Below are positions 43,384-52,880 of a DNA stretch of 64,000 nt, in pieces. Below the pieces are notes generated by a model, which was not told the origin of the DNA, did not search any database, and saw only the letters and a program-made list of their open reading frames with translations. The translations under genes were made by a program, and so were the position numbers. Location of the stretch: contig NZ_JASISZ010000009.1 in NCBI RefSeq assembly GCF_030063355.1, positions 1 through 64,000 of the forward strand, given 5' to 3'. Origin of the DNA: Streptomyces sp. PH10-H1. GTDB taxonomy: Bacteria; Actinomycetota; Actinomycetes; Streptomycetales; Streptomycetaceae. Numbering within the stretch: the first letter of the stretch is position 1; every line of letters starts with the position of its first letter.

Positions 43384-43520
43384 TCGCCTACCGGGTTAGC
43401 TGACGGGTTCGGAGCAGGAAGGTCTCCTACGGGCTGCCTCGTGATGAGGACGGCCCGATTCACCCCAGGGACATGGGTCCCCGGCTCCCCAGGCTCGCGC
43501 CGGACGGGGACTCGGCGATC
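43384..43520 (-). ncRNA. c-di-AMP riboswitch (ydaO-yuaA class)
   Basis: Read on the minus strand, the leader of the M23 gene contains the class signatures in order: GCCGAGTCC, GGGTGAATCGGGCC, GGCAGCCCGTAGGAGACC, CTGCTCCGAACCCGTCAGCT, then AACCCGGTAGGCG, followed by GAAGGAAGG near the coding start. The GGGTGAATCG and CCGAACCCGTCAGCTAACC blocks are near-invariant in ydaO riboswitches, which in actinobacteria commonly precede wall hydrolase genes. High c-di-AMP normally turns expression off. Confidence 0.88.
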
Positions 43521-43668
43521 ACTGCCCGGTTGCCGCTGGACGCGGCGGATGGTGACGAGCAGCCGACAGGACGGTAATGGGACCCCGTCGGGATCGGCAA
43601 ACAGAACCGGGCATTTGTTGGGTTCCCCACACAGGGGCGTAGTGGGCGGATAAAGATCCAAAACACCC

Positions 43669-43704
43669 GGAACCCCGGCGCCCCAAGGGGTGCGCCAGGG
43701 TTCC
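43669..43704 (-). terminator. Imperfect hairpin after the M16 operon
   Basis: GGAACCCCGGCGCCCC-AA- followed by a complement with one mismatch and one bulged base (43687-43704). It lies about 70 nt past the stop of the second M16 gene and upstream of the riboswitch, separating the two transcripts. Confidence 0.7.
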
Positions 43705-43771
43705 ACCGGGAAACCGGCCGGCCGCCCGCGGGGAGGGTCCGGAGGGGACCGGCCGCCCGCGGACCGCCGGT

Positions 43772-45163
43772 TCAGCCGACCGCGATGACCTTCACCGGGC
43801 CGATTCCGAGCTCCTTGACCGGCTCCTCTATCACCGAGGCGTCGCCCACCAGAACGACGACCAGCCGGTCCAGCGGGAAGGCGCTGACCACCGCGGCGGT
43901 CGCCTCCACGGTGCCGGTACGCGCCAGCTGCGCGTACATCCGGGCCTGGAAGTCGTCCGGCAGGAACTGCTCGACCTGGTCGGCGAGCGTGCCGGCGACG
44001 GCGGCCGCGGTCTCGTAGCGCAGCGGCGCCACCCCGACGAGGTTCTGCACCGCGACATCGCGCTCTTCGTCGGTGAGTCCCTCGGCCGCCAGGGTGCGGA
44101 TCACCTGCCACGCGTCGGCGAGGGCGGGGCCGGTGACCTCGGTGGCCACCGAACCGCTGATGGCGAGCAGCGAGGCGCCCGTCCCCTCCGGGGTTGACAG
44201 CAGAACCTGGCCGAAGGACCGCACGCCGTAGGTGTAACCCTTCTCCTCGCGCAGCACCCGGTCCAGACGGGAGGTCAGGGTGCCGCCCAGGCAGTACGTG
44301 CCGAGCACCTGCGCCGCCCACACCGGGTCGTGCCGGTCGGAACCTGTGCGGCCGATCAGCAGCTGTGTCTGCACGGCCCCGGGCCGGTCCACGATCACCA
44401 CGCGCGCGGAGTCGTCCGCAGCGATCGAGGGCAGCGGCCGGGGCTCGGCGGTGGAACCGGTCCACTGGCCGAGCGTCTCGTCCAGCAGCGCGGCCAGATC
44501 GATGCCGGTCAGATCGCCGACCACGACGGCCGTGGTGGTCGCGGGACGCACATGCGCCTCGTAGAACGACCGGACGGCCTCGGCGTCGATCCTCGCCACG
44601 GTCTCCTCGGTGCCCTGGCGGGGGCGGGAGCAGCGCAGTTGTGCCGGGAACAGCTCTGCGGACAGTGCCATGGAGGCGCGGCGGGCCGGGTTGGCCAGCT
44701 CGTGCGGGATCTCGTCGAGCCGGTTGTCGACCAGCCGCTCGACCTCGCTCTCGGGGAACGCGGGTACGCGCAGGGCGTCCGCGAGCAGCCCGAGAGCCTT
44801 GTCCAGGCGGGAGGCCGGGACCTCCAGCGAGACCCGGACGCCCGGGTGGTCGGCGTGCGCGTCGAGCGTCGCGCCGCAGCGCTCCAGCTCGGCGGCGAAC
44901 TCCTCGGCCGAGAGCTTGTCGGTGCCCTCGGACAGCGCGCGGGCCATGATGGTGGCCACGCCGTCCAGGCCCTCCGGTTCGGCGTCGAGCGGCGCGGAGA
45001 GCAGCACCTCCACCGCGACGACCTTCTGGCCGGGGCGGTGGCTGCTGAGCACGGTCAGGCCGTTGCCGAGGGTGGCGCGATCGGGGGCAGGGAAGGCCCA
45101 CGGCTTGGCGGTGCCCGGCTCCGGCTGGGGGTGGAACGTCATGGTCGCGGCGACGTCGGTCAC
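43772..45163 (-). CDS. M16-family peptidase-like protein, non-catalytic partner
   Basis: 463 aa M16B (processing-peptidase-like) protein: LGNGLTVLSSHRPGQKVVAV start, GSDRHDPVWAAQVLGTYCLG and REEKGYTYGVRSFGQV in the second half. The HxxEH zinc motif is absent (the place reads IMARALSEGTDKL), so it is the inactive subunit that pairs with the catalytic one encoded just upstream. GTG 45163 overlaps that gene's stop (GTGA); ATG 45142 is an alternative. Confidence 0.85.
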   Translation of the reverse strand: MTDVAATMTFHPQPEPGTAKPWAFPAPDRATLGNGLTVLSSHRPGQKVVAVEVLLSAPLDAEPEGLDGVATIMARALSEGTDKLSAEEFAAELERCGATLDAHADHPGVRVSLEVPASRLDKALGLLADALRVPAFPESEVERLVDNRLDEIPHELANPARRASMALSAELFPAQLRCSRPRQGTEETVARIDAEAVRSFYEAHVRPATTTAVVVGDLTGIDLAALLDETLGQWTGSTAEPRPLPSIAADDSARVVIVDRPGAVQTQLLIGRTGSDRHDPVWAAQVLGTYCLGGTLTSRLDRVLREEKGYTYGVRSFGQVLLSTPEGTGASLLAISGSVATEVTGPALADAWQVIRTLAAEGLTDEERDVAVQNLVGVAPLRYETAAAVAGTLADQVEQFLPDDFQARMYAQLARTGTVEATAAVVSAFPLDRLVVVLVGDASVIEEPVKELGIGPVKVIAVG

Positions 45164-46518
45164 TGGTCCGCGCCTTCCTGCTCGGTCTCGTCGGCCGCCT
45201 CGTCGGGCGAGCCGGTCGGCTCGTAGACCAGGACGGCTCGGTTGTCGGGGCGCAGCTTGGCCGCGGCGATGGCCCGTACGTCCTCCGGAGTGATCTCCAG
45301 CACCCGCTGGACGGCGCTGAGCGCCAGCTGCGGGTCGCCGTAGAGCACCGCGTAACGGCACAGCTCGTCGGCCCGGCCGCCCACCGTCGCGAGCCGGTCG
45401 AGCCACTCGCGTTCCAGCTGCGCCTGGGCCCGCTCCATCTCCTGCGCGGTGGGTCCCTCCACGGCGAAGCGGGCCAGCTCCTCGTCGACGGCCGCCTCGA
45501 TGTCGGCCAGTTCGACACCGCTGGACGCCTTGACGTCCAGCCAGCCGAGCGACGGCGCGCCGGCCAGCCGCAGCAGGCCGAACCCGGCCGCCACGGCGCT
45601 GCGGTCGCGGCGGACCAGCCGGTTGTGCAGCCGGGAGGACTCACCGCCGCCGAGCACGGTCAGCGCCAGATCCGCGGCGTCGGACTCCCGGGTGCCGTCG
45701 TGCGGCAGCCGGTACGCGGCCATCAGGGCGCGCGAGGGCACGTCCTCCTCGACGATCTCGCGCAGCTGTCCGCCCATCACGTCCGGCAGCGACCCGTCGC
45801 GCGGGGTGGGCTTGCCGTCGTGGCCGGGGATCGTGCCGAAGTACTTCTCGACCCAGGCCAGCGTCTGCTCGGGGTCGATGTCGCCGACCACGGCCAGGAC
45901 CGCGTTGTTCGGCGCGTAGTACGTACGGAAGAAGGCCCGCGCGTCCTCCAGGGAGGCCGCGTCCAGGTCGGCCATCGAGCCGATCGGGGTGTGATGGTAC
46001 GGGTGGCCCTCGGGGTAGGCCAGCGCGGTCAGCCGCTCGAAGGCCGTGCCGTACGGCACGTTGTCGTACCGCTGGCGGCGCTCATTCTTGACGACATCGC
46101 GCTGGTTCTCCAGGCTCTCGTCGTCGAGCGCGGTGAGCAGGCTGCCCATCCGGTCGGCCTCGAGCCACAGCGCCAGCTCCACCTGGTGGGTCGGCATCGT
46201 CTCGAAGTAGTTGGTGCGTTCGAAGCTGGTGGTGCCGTTGAGCGAACCGCCCGCGCCCTGGACCAGTTCGAAGTGGCCGTTGCCCTTCACGCTGGCCGAG
46301 CCCTGGAACATCAAGTGCTCGAAAAGGTGGGCCAGTCCGGTGCGGCCCTTCACCTCATGACGGGAACCGACGTCGTACCAGAGGCACACCGCGGCGACCG
46401 GAGTGAGGTGGTCCTGGGAGAGCACCACACGCAGGCCGTTCGCCAGGCGGTGTTCGGTCGCTGTCAGGCCGTCGGAGTCCTGCGGCTGTGAGCCGTCCGA
46501 CGTGGCCGTGAGACCCAT
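45160..46518 (-). CDS. M16-family zinc metallopeptidase, catalytic subunit
   Basis: 452 aa. The inverted zinc motif HLFEH (H64, E67, H68) lies in TGLAHLFEHLMFQGS; the downstream acidic ligand region is VVKNERRQRYDN; the R/Y substrate-binding half has GGGESSRLHNRLV. Members degrade small peptides or process signal remnants. ATG 46518 with GGAAGGA about 10 nt upstream; TTG two codons earlier is also possible. Coupled to the inactive paralogue. Confidence 0.9.
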   Translation of the reverse strand: MGLTATSDGSQPQDSDGLTATEHRLANGLRVVLSQDHLTPVAAVCLWYDVGSRHEVKGRTGLAHLFEHLMFQGSASVKGNGHFELVQGAGGSLNGTTSFERTNYFETMPTHQVELALWLEADRMGSLLTALDDESLENQRDVVKNERRQRYDNVPYGTAFERLTALAYPEGHPYHHTPIGSMADLDAASLEDARAFFRTYYAPNNAVLAVVGDIDPEQTLAWVEKYFGTIPGHDGKPTPRDGSLPDVMGGQLREIVEEDVPSRALMAAYRLPHDGTRESDAADLALTVLGGGESSRLHNRLVRRDRSAVAAGFGLLRLAGAPSLGWLDVKASSGVELADIEAAVDEELARFAVEGPTAQEMERAQAQLEREWLDRLATVGGRADELCRYAVLYGDPQLALSAVQRVLEITPEDVRAIAAAKLRPDNRAVLVYEPTGSPDEAADETEQEGADQ

Positions 46519-46713
46519 GGGCAAGCTGTCCTTCCGGTCGCGTGCTATTTGTCTTGGTCGAGTGCTGACACTCTAGGCAAGCGTGCCGACACCACGCGAA
46601 GTTCCCGCTAACGGCACCCTTATGCCAGGCGGTGGTCACCGCTGTCAGCGGGTCGGTCCACAATGGTCGGCGTCAGTCCCCGCTCAGGTCCAGGAAAAGG
46701 AGCAGCAGCCGCG

Positions 46714-49164
46714 ATGGCCCGCCGCACCACGAAGACCCCTCCTCCCGACGACTTCGAGGAGCGCATCCTCGACATCGACGTCGTCGATGAGATGCAGGGC
46801 TCCTTCCTCGAGTACGCCTACTCGGTCATCTACTCGCGCGCCCTGCCCGACGCCCGCGACGGGCTCAAGCCCGTGCACCGGCGCATCGTCTACCAGATGA
46901 ACGAGATGGGGCTGCGCCCCGACCGCAGCTATGTCAAGTGCGCCCGCGTGGTCGGCGAGGTGATGGGCAAGCTGCATCCGCACGGCGACGCCTCCATCTA
47001 CGACGCCCTGGTGCGGATGGCCCAGCCGTTCTCGATGCGCCTCCCGCTGGTCGACGGGCACGGGAACTTCGGCTCCCTCGGCAACGACGACCCGCCCGCC
47101 GCGATGCGTTACACCGAGTCGCGGATGGCCGGGGCCGCCATGCTCATGGTCGAGTCCATCGACGAGGACACCGTCGACTTCACGCCGAACTACGACGGCC
47201 AGGAAAAGGAGCCGGTCGCTCTCCCGGCCGCCTACCCGAACCTGCTGGTCAACGGCTCGTCCGGGATCGCGGTCGGCATGGCGACGAACATGCCGCCGCA
47301 CAACCTGGGCGAGGTGATCGCCGCCGCCCGGCACCTGATCAAGCACCCGGGCGCGGACCTCGAGACCCTGATGCGGTTCGTACCGGGTCCCGACCTGCCG
47401 ACCGGCGGCCGGATCGTCGGCCTGGCCGGTGTGCGGGACGCGTACGAGAGCGGCCGCGGCACCTTCAAGATCCGCGCCACCGTGGCCGTCGAGGACACCT
47501 CGCCGCGCCGCAAGGGCCTGGTCGTCACCGAGCTGCCGTTCACGGTCGGCCCGGAGAAGGTCATCGCGAAGATCAAGGATCTGGTCGGCGCGAAGAAGCT
47601 CCAGGGCATCGCCGACGTGAAGGACCTCACCGACCGCTCGCACGGCCTTCGCCTGGTGATCGAGGTGAAGAACGGCTTCCACCCCGAGGCCGTGCTGGAG
47701 CAGCTCTACAAGCTGACGCCGATGGAGGAGTCCTTCGGCATCAACAACGTGGCGCTCGTCGACGGGCAGCCGCTCACGCTGGGCCTCAAGGAGCTGCTGG
47801 AGGTCTATGTCGACCACCGCTTCGAGGTGGTCAGGCGGCGCAGCGAGTTCCGCCGCACGAAGCGCCGTGACCGGCTGCACCTGGTCGACGGACTGCTGGT
47901 CGCCCTCATCGACATCGACGAGGTCATCTCGATCATCCGGTCGAGCGACAATTCGGCGCAGGCCAAGGAACGGCTGATCGCCCACTTCTCGCTGTCCGAG
48001 GTCCAGACCCAGTACATCCTCGACACCCCGCTGCGCCGCCTCACACGGTTCGACCGCATCGAGCTGGAGTCCGAGCGCGACCGGCTCAACACCGAGATCG
48101 ACGCGCTGACGGTGATCCTGGATTCGGACGCCGAGCTGCGCAAGCTGGTCTCCAACGAGCTCGCGGCGGTGGCGAAGCAGTACGGCACCGACCGCCGCAC
48201 CGTGCTCCTGGAGTCGGCGGGCGCCCCGGTCTCGTCCGTTCCGCTGGAGGTGGCCGACGACCCGTGCCGGGTGCTGATGTCCTCCACCGGGCTGCTGGCC
48301 CGTACCGCCAACGGCGAGGAGTTCGACGAGGGCGACGGCAAGCGGGTCAAGCACGATGTGATCGTCTCCGCGGTGCCGACCACCGCGCGGGCCGACGTCG
48401 GCGCGGTCACCTCCGCCGGCCGGCTGTTGCGGCTCACGGTGATCGACCTGCCGGTGCTGCCGGACACCGCGGGAGCGCCGAACCTGTCGGGCGGCGCGCC
48501 CGTCTCGGAGTTCCTGTCCCTGGAGACCGGCGAGCGGGTGCTGTGCCTGATCACGCTCGACGAGTCCTCACCGGGCCTCGCGCTGGGGACCGAACAGGGC
48601 ATCGTCAAGCGGGTGGTGCCCGACTACCCCGCGAACAAGGACGATCTGGAGGTCATCGGTCTCAGGGACGGTGACCGGGTGGTGGGCGCCGTGGAACTGC
48701 GCACCGGTGAGGAGGACCTGGTCTTCATCACCGACGACGCCCAGCTGCTGCGGTACCCGGCCTCCCAGGTGCGCCCGCAGGGCCGCCCGGCGGGCGGTAT
48801 GGCCGGCGTCAAGCTGACCGACGGGGCGAAGGTGATCTCCTTCACCGCCGTCGACCCGGCCGTGGACGCGGTGGTGTTCACCGTGGCCCGCGCCGAGGGG
48901 ACCCTCGAGGGCGCGGTGCAGGGCACCGCCAAGCTCACCCCGTTCGAGCAGTACCCGCGCAAGGGGCGGGCGACCGGCGGAGTGCGCTGCCAGCGCTTCC
49001 TGCGCGGTGAGGACGGCCTGGTCCTCGCCTGGGCGGGCGCCGTACCGGCACGCGCCGCGACGGCGACGGGCCTGCCCGCCGACCTTCCCCCGAAGGACCC
49101 CCGCCGGGACGGTTCAGGGGTGGCGCTGGCCAAACCGATCACCGTGGTCGCCGGGCCGGTCTAG
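46714..49164 (+). CDS. parC: DNA topoisomerase IV subunit A
   Basis: 816 aa type IIA topoisomerase breakage-reunion subunit. [20 protein letters not shown] start, quinolone-resistance region [17 protein letters not shown] at 88-104, catalytic Tyr133 in [10 protein letters not shown], and a C-terminal beta-pinwheel region. The GyrA-box (QRRGGKG) of gyrases is not seen, supporting topo IV. GGAAAAGGAG precedes ATG 46714 by about 11 nt. With parE at 52.9-55 kb it decatenates replicated chromosomes. Confidence 0.92.
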   Translation: MARRTTKTPPPDDFEERILDIDVVDEMQGSFLEYAYSVIYSRALPDARDGLKPVHRRIVYQMNEMGLRPDRSYVKCARVVGEVMGKLHPHGDASIYDALVRMAQPFSMRLPLVDGHGNFGSLGNDDPPAAMRYTESRMAGAAMLMVESIDEDTVDFTPNYDGQEKEPVALPAAYPNLLVNGSSGIAVGMATNMPPHNLGEVIAAARHLIKHPGADLETLMRFVPGPDLPTGGRIVGLAGVRDAYESGRGTFKIRATVAVEDTSPRRKGLVVTELPFTVGPEKVIAKIKDLVGAKKLQGIADVKDLTDRSHGLRLVIEVKNGFHPEAVLEQLYKLTPMEESFGINNVALVDGQPLTLGLKELLEVYVDHRFEVVRRRSEFRRTKRRDRLHLVDGLLVALIDIDEVISIIRSSDNSAQAKERLIAHFSLSEVQTQYILDTPLRRLTRFDRIELESERDRLNTEIDALTVILDSDAELRKLVSNELAAVAKQYGTDRRTVLLESAGAPVSSVPLEVADDPCRVLMSSTGLLARTANGEEFDEGDGKRVKHDVIVSAVPTTARADVGAVTSAGRLLRLTVIDLPVLPDTAGAPNLSGGAPVSEFLSLETGERVLCLITLDESSPGLALGTEQGIVKRVVPDYPANKDDLEVIGLRDGDRVVGAVELRTGEEDLVFITDDAQLLRYPASQVRPQGRPAGGMAGVKLTDGAKVISFTAVDPAVDAVVFTVARAEGTLEGAVQGTAKLTPFEQYPRKGRATGGVRCQRFLRGEDGLVLAWAGAVPARAATATGLPADLPPKDPRRDGSGVALAKPITVVAGPV

Positions 49165-49220
49165 GGACCGGTCGGGTCCGCGGAACGGTCTGCGGACGGG
49201 ACCACGGACGGGATACGCGA

Positions 49221-49251
49221 CAGGGCGCGGCGCTGATGGCGCCGCGCCCTG
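49221..49251 (+). terminator. Hairpin after parC
   Basis: CAGGGCGCGGCGC (49221-49233), TGATG loop, exact complement 49239-49251; 57 nt past the parC stop. Confidence 0.82.
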
Positions 49252-49380
49252 CCGCGTCCGGTCGCGTCCTGGCACGTCCGGTCGCGTTGCGCCGGGATTC
49301 GCGTCCGTCCCGGTCCGACGCGCCGTGGATGCGCCGGGCGCCGGGCGGCACCGTGCGGCGTTCCGGTTACGCTGACCCGC

Positions 49381-50295
49381 GTGAGTACGTGTACGAACGC
49401 TTCGGCGGAGCTGGCCGAACCGCTCGCCGCTACCGCCGCCACCGCACAGACCTGGCTCCTGCTGGAACAGTCCGGTCCCTGGGGCGCGAAGGCCTTCACC
49501 GCGAGCCATCTCGATCCGGCTGTGGGCCGGGCCCTGGAGCAGGCCGCGGACGGCACCGGGGTCCGGGTCGCGCTGATCCGGCGTCCGGGACGCCACGCGG
49601 ACTGCCATGTCCCGTCCCGGCACGAGGTGCTCGTCGCCCATGTCGTTCCCGGCCGCTCCTGGGTACGCCGGGGCGAGATCGGCGATCCGGCGGAGCTGCT
49701 GGAACTGGACTTCGCGGCGCTGGGATCCGGCGGACACCAGGGATTCGGTGAGCCGCACTCGGGCGAGCCGGTCGCGCTGGTCTGCACGAACGGCAAACGC
49801 GACCGCTGCTGCGCGCTCTACGGACGGCCGCTCGCCGCGCGGCTGGCGGCCGAGGGCGGCAGCGACGTCTGGGAGATCACCCATATCGGCGGCCACCGCT
49901 TCGCCCCCACCATGCTCGTCCTGCCGTCCGGCTACGCCTACGGGCGCGTCGGCGCGGACCTCGCGAGGAGTGCCCTCAAGTCGGCCCGCGACGACCGGGT
50001 CGCGCTGGACGGCTGCCGCGGCGCCTCCGCCTGGGACAAGCCCGGCCAGGCCGCCGACCTCGCGGTGCGCGCCCTGACCGGCGAAGTCCGGGCGGCAGCG
50101 CTCACGGTGGCGCGTACGGACGGCTCGGCGCCTGCCTGGACGGTGCGGGTGGCGCATACCGACGGGCGGGCCTGGGACGTCGACATCACCCGGTCCGCGG
50201 CACTGCCGCCCCGCCCGGAGAGCTGCGGAGCGGCCCCCGGCTCACCCGACCGGATGGATGTCACCGGGATCAGGGCGGTGGCCGGGGGCCGCTGA
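49381..50295 (+). CDS. Sucrase/ferredoxin-like protein, thioredoxin-fold Fe-S
   Basis: 304 aa of the sucrase/ferredoxin-like family. Key segment VCTNGKRDRCCALYGRPLAA (about 135-155) with cysteines for a [2Fe-2S] cluster and THIGGHRFAPTMLVLPSG, the conserved His-rich part. Biological role is unknown; the 'sucrase' name is historical and not evidence for sugar hydrolysis. It starts at GTG 49381 with no strong ribosome site and may be leaderless. Confidence 0.82.
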   Translation: MSTCTNASAELAEPLAATAATAQTWLLLEQSGPWGAKAFTASHLDPAVGRALEQAADGTGVRVALIRRPGRHADCHVPSRHEVLVAHVVPGRSWVRRGEIGDPAELLELDFAALGSGGHQGFGEPHSGEPVALVCTNGKRDRCCALYGRPLAARLAAEGGSDVWEITHIGGHRFAPTMLVLPSGYAYGRVGADLARSALKSARDDRVALDGCRGASAWDKPGQAADLAVRALTGEVRAAALTVARTDGSAPAWTVRVAHTDGRAWDVDITRSAALPPRPESCGAAPGSPDRMDVTGIRAVAGGR

Positions 50296-50378
50296 GCGGG
50301 GCCGCACCGGGACAGGTCAGCCGGACTGCTTCGCTGCACAAGGGCCACTCCGCGCCGACCGCCGAGCTGATACGACGG

Positions 50379-50585
50379 GTGCTGCGCGAGGCCGGACACC
50401 CGCTCTCCGCTCACGAGGTCGCCGAGCGTACCGGGCTGAGCCGCTCCACCACGCAGCGCTGTCCGAAGTACCTGGAGCAGGCCGGGAGGATCGGCCTCAC
50501 CCTCAAGTACGGCGACACGGGCCGCCCCGAGCACCGTTACGGGTGGGCGGCGGCAGCGGCCGACCGACCTTGGACTGTGCTGTGA
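50379..50585 (+). CDS. Small helix-turn-helix (ArsR-like) DNA-binding protein
   Basis: 68 aa from GTG 50379: VLREAGHPLSAHEVAERTGL, SRSTTQRCPKYLEQAGRIGL, TLKYGDTGRPEHRYGW, a winged helix as in ArsR/IclR-type regulators. The in-frame sequence before the GTG (SLHKGHSAPTAELIRR) also looks like protein of the same domain, but I find no ATG, GTG or TTG there. It may start at a rare codon, be a truncated relic, or contain a sequence error. It is convergent with the symporter gene, 7 bp apart. Confidence 0.55.
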   Translation: MLREAGHPLSAHEVAERTGLSRSTTQRCPKYLEQAGRIGLTLKYGDTGRPEHRYGWAAAAADRPWTVL

Positions 50586-50592
50586 GCCGCCC

Positions 50593-52218
50593 TCACACCG
50601 CTCCCGCGCCGGTGAGGGAACGCACCTCCGTCTCCGCGTACTTGCCCGCGTCCTCCGGTTCCGGGAAGAGCACGGTGCCCAGCCAGCCGGCCAGGAAACC
50701 CAGCGGGATGGAGACCAGCCCCGGGTTCTCCAGCGGGAAGAGATGGAAGTCCACACCGGGGAAGAGGGCGTCGGGGCGTCCGGAGACCACGGGCGACAGC
50801 ACCACGAGGACCAGGGCGGGGACCAGCCCCCCGTAGACGGCGCAGACCGTTCCCCGGGTGGTGAACCGGGGCCAGAACAGCGAGTACAGCAGCGCGGGCA
50901 GGTTCGCCGAGGCGGCCACCGCGAAGGCGAGACCCACCAGGAAGGCGATGTTCTGGCCCTGGGCGAACAGGCTCAGGGCGATCGCCACCGCGCCGATCCC
51001 GACCGCGGCGAAGCGCGCCACCCGCACCTCCTCGTGCCCGGTCGCCGGGCCGGCGTGCTTCCCGCTGCGGCGCAGCGTGGCGTACAGGTCGTGCGCGACC
51101 GACGCCGACGAGGCCAGGGTGATCCCGGCGACCACCGCGAGAATCGTGGCGAAGGCCACCGCCCCCACGACGGCGAAGAGAACCGTTCCGCCTGTCGAAC
51201 CGGCTCCGCCGCCCAGCTCCTCGGCCAGCAGCGGTACGGCGGTGTTGCCGGCCGCGTTGGAGGTGCGCACGGCGTCCGAGCCCACGACCGCCGCTGCGCC
51301 GAAGCCGAGGACGATCGTCATCAGATAGAAGGAGCCGATCAGCCCGATCGCCCACACCACCGACCGGCGGGCCGAGCGGGCGGTCGGCACGGTGTAGAAC
51401 CGCGACAGGATGTGCGGCAGCCCCGCCGTGCCGAGCACCAGGGCGATCCCGAGGCTGATGAAGTCCAGTTTCGAGGTCCAGCTCCCGCCGTACTTGAGGC
51501 CGGGGGACAGGAAGGCGCTGCCGTGACCGCTGCCGGCCGCGGCGGAGCGCAGCAGGCCGTTCAGATCACCGTGGAAGCGGATCAGAACCAGCACGACCAG
51601 CGCGATGGTGCCGCCCATCAGCAGCACGGTCTTGACGATCTGGATCCAGGTCGTCGCGCGCATCCCGCCGAAGGACACGTAGATGACCATCAGACCGCCG
51701 ACCCCGATCACCGTCCAGGTACGGGACGCGCCGCTCTGGCCGCCGAGCAGCAGCGCCACCAGGCTGCTCGCGCCGACCATCTGCGCGACCAGATAGAGCA
51801 CCGAGACGATGACCGAGGAGGTGCCGGCCGCGATCCGGACCGGTCGCTGCCGCATACGGGCGGACAGCACATCGGCGAGGGTGTAGCGGCCGCAGTTGCG
51901 CACCAGCTCCGCGACCAGCATGAGGACGACGAGCCAGGCGACCAGGAAGCCGACCGAGTACAGCATCCCGTCATAGCCGAACAGCGCGATGAGGCCGGAG
52001 ATGCCGAGGAACGACGCCGCCGACATGTAGTCGCCGGCGATGGCGAAACCGTTCTCCATGGGGGAGAAGAGCCGGCCCCCGGCGAAGAACTCGACCGACG
52101 AGCTGCGCCGCCGGCCGGCCCAGGCGGTGATGGCCAGGGTCACGGACACGAAGACCGTGAACAGGACGAGGGCGAGCCCCTGATGCTCGTTCGCCGGATC
52201 TGCCAGGTAGCGGACCAT
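50593..52218 (-). CDS. Sodium/solute symporter, ActP-like (cation/acetate)
   Basis: 541 aa SSS-family transporter with about 13 membrane helices. Features: VEFFAGGRLFSPMENGFAIA and GDYMSAASFLGISGLIALFG near the N-terminus, GTAGLPHILSRFYTVPTAR in the middle, typical of ActP-type acetate or short carboxylate symporters. ATG 52218 overlaps the stop of the DUF485 gene by one base (TGATG). DUF485 partners are standard neighbours of ActP. Confidence 0.88.
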   Translation of the reverse strand: MVRYLADPANEHQGLALVLFTVFVSVTLAITAWAGRRRSSSVEFFAGGRLFSPMENGFAIAGDYMSAASFLGISGLIALFGYDGMLYSVGFLVAWLVVLMLVAELVRNCGRYTLADVLSARMRQRPVRIAAGTSSVIVSVLYLVAQMVGASSLVALLLGGQSGASRTWTVIGVGGLMVIYVSFGGMRATTWIQIVKTVLLMGGTIALVVLVLIRFHGDLNGLLRSAAAGSGHGSAFLSPGLKYGGSWTSKLDFISLGIALVLGTAGLPHILSRFYTVPTARSARRSVVWAIGLIGSFYLMTIVLGFGAAAVVGSDAVRTSNAAGNTAVPLLAEELGGGAGSTGGTVLFAVVGAVAFATILAVVAGITLASSASVAHDLYATLRRSGKHAGPATGHEEVRVARFAAVGIGAVAIALSLFAQGQNIAFLVGLAFAVAASANLPALLYSLFWPRFTTRGTVCAVYGGLVPALVLVVLSPVVSGRPDALFPGVDFHLFPLENPGLVSIPLGFLAGWLGTVLFPEPEDAGKYAETEVRSLTGAGAV

Positions 52219-52688
52219 CAACGCATCCGCTCCTGGGTGTCCCAGCGGAGGTCGAGCGCGGCCCGGTCCCTGCGCAGCCGTGCGTGCCGTGAGTAGGCCC
52301 AGGTCAGCAGGAAAGTGGAGGCGAACTGCGCCAGCCCGGCGACCATCGCGACATTGAGTTCACCGGCCACCGGGCGGGCCATCAGGCCGGGCGCCGCCGT
52401 GGCCGCCACCACGTACAGCAGGTACCAGCAGAGAAAGGCCGCCGCCGCCGGAAAGGCGAACCGGCGGTACTGGCCGCGCACTTCCCGGAACGCGGCGCTC
52501 CGCTGCACCTCCAGGTAGATCGCGGCCCGGTCCTCCGCCGTTCCCGCGACGGGCGCCGTGGGGGGCGCCGGCACAGGTGACGGCGCCGGAGTCGTCGGGT
52601 CCGGTACCCAGAGACCGGCGGCCAGAGCGTCGTACCAGGGGTCGTCCACCCGTAGCGCGCCCGGGTCGACCCCGTCGTGCTTGTCCAC
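52218..52688 (-). CDS. DUF485 membrane protein, ActP partner
   Basis: 156 aa. A proline-rich cytoplasmic N-terminus, then the DUF485 domain: two membrane helices (FAFPAAAAFLCWYLLYVVAA, LNVAMVAGLAQFASTFLLTW) and a basic end (YSRHARLRRDRAALDLRWD). DUF485 proteins are encoded with acetate/solute symporters and are thought to assist them. Start GTG 52688. Confidence 0.88.
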   Translation of the reverse strand: MDKHDGVDPGALRVDDPWYDALAAGLWVPDPTTPAPSPVPAPPTAPVAGTAEDRAAIYLEVQRSAAFREVRGQYRRFAFPAAAAFLCWYLLYVVAATAAPGLMARPVAGELNVAMVAGLAQFASTFLLTWAYSRHARLRRDRAALDLRWDTQERMR

Positions 52689-52816
52689 CGAACTCTCCTC
52701 GCTTCACAGGCCGATTGGCCGTGCGCCCAAGCATGGACAGAGTGGGAAGATCCGGTGCTAACAAGCTGAAACGTTCACTCCATCAGGTGATGCCGTGCGT
52801 AGGCATATCCGACGGT

Positions 52817-52859
52817 CCGCCCAGTGCACCTCCACCCGGGGTGGTGGAGCACTGGGCGG
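52817..52859 (-). terminator. Long hairpin after parE
   Basis: CCGCCCAGTGC pairs exactly with GCACTGGGCGG, extended inside by CCTCCACC against GGTGGTGG with two mismatches; 22 nt beyond the parE stop. Confidence 0.82.
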
Positions 52860-52880
52860 CGGAGGACCGGCCGGCAACCG

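Noticed and set aside
43700-43760. Direct repeats CCGGCCGCCCGCGG downstream of the M16 operon
   Set aside because: Two short GC-only copies in a GC-rich spacer; too likely by chance to claim a function.
42540-45644. A single 1034-codon open frame on the minus strand ending in the M23 domain
   Set aside because: Only the last 271 codons are protein-like. The rest is the riboswitch leader and an off-frame reading of the M16 genes; high GC removes stops in shadow frames.
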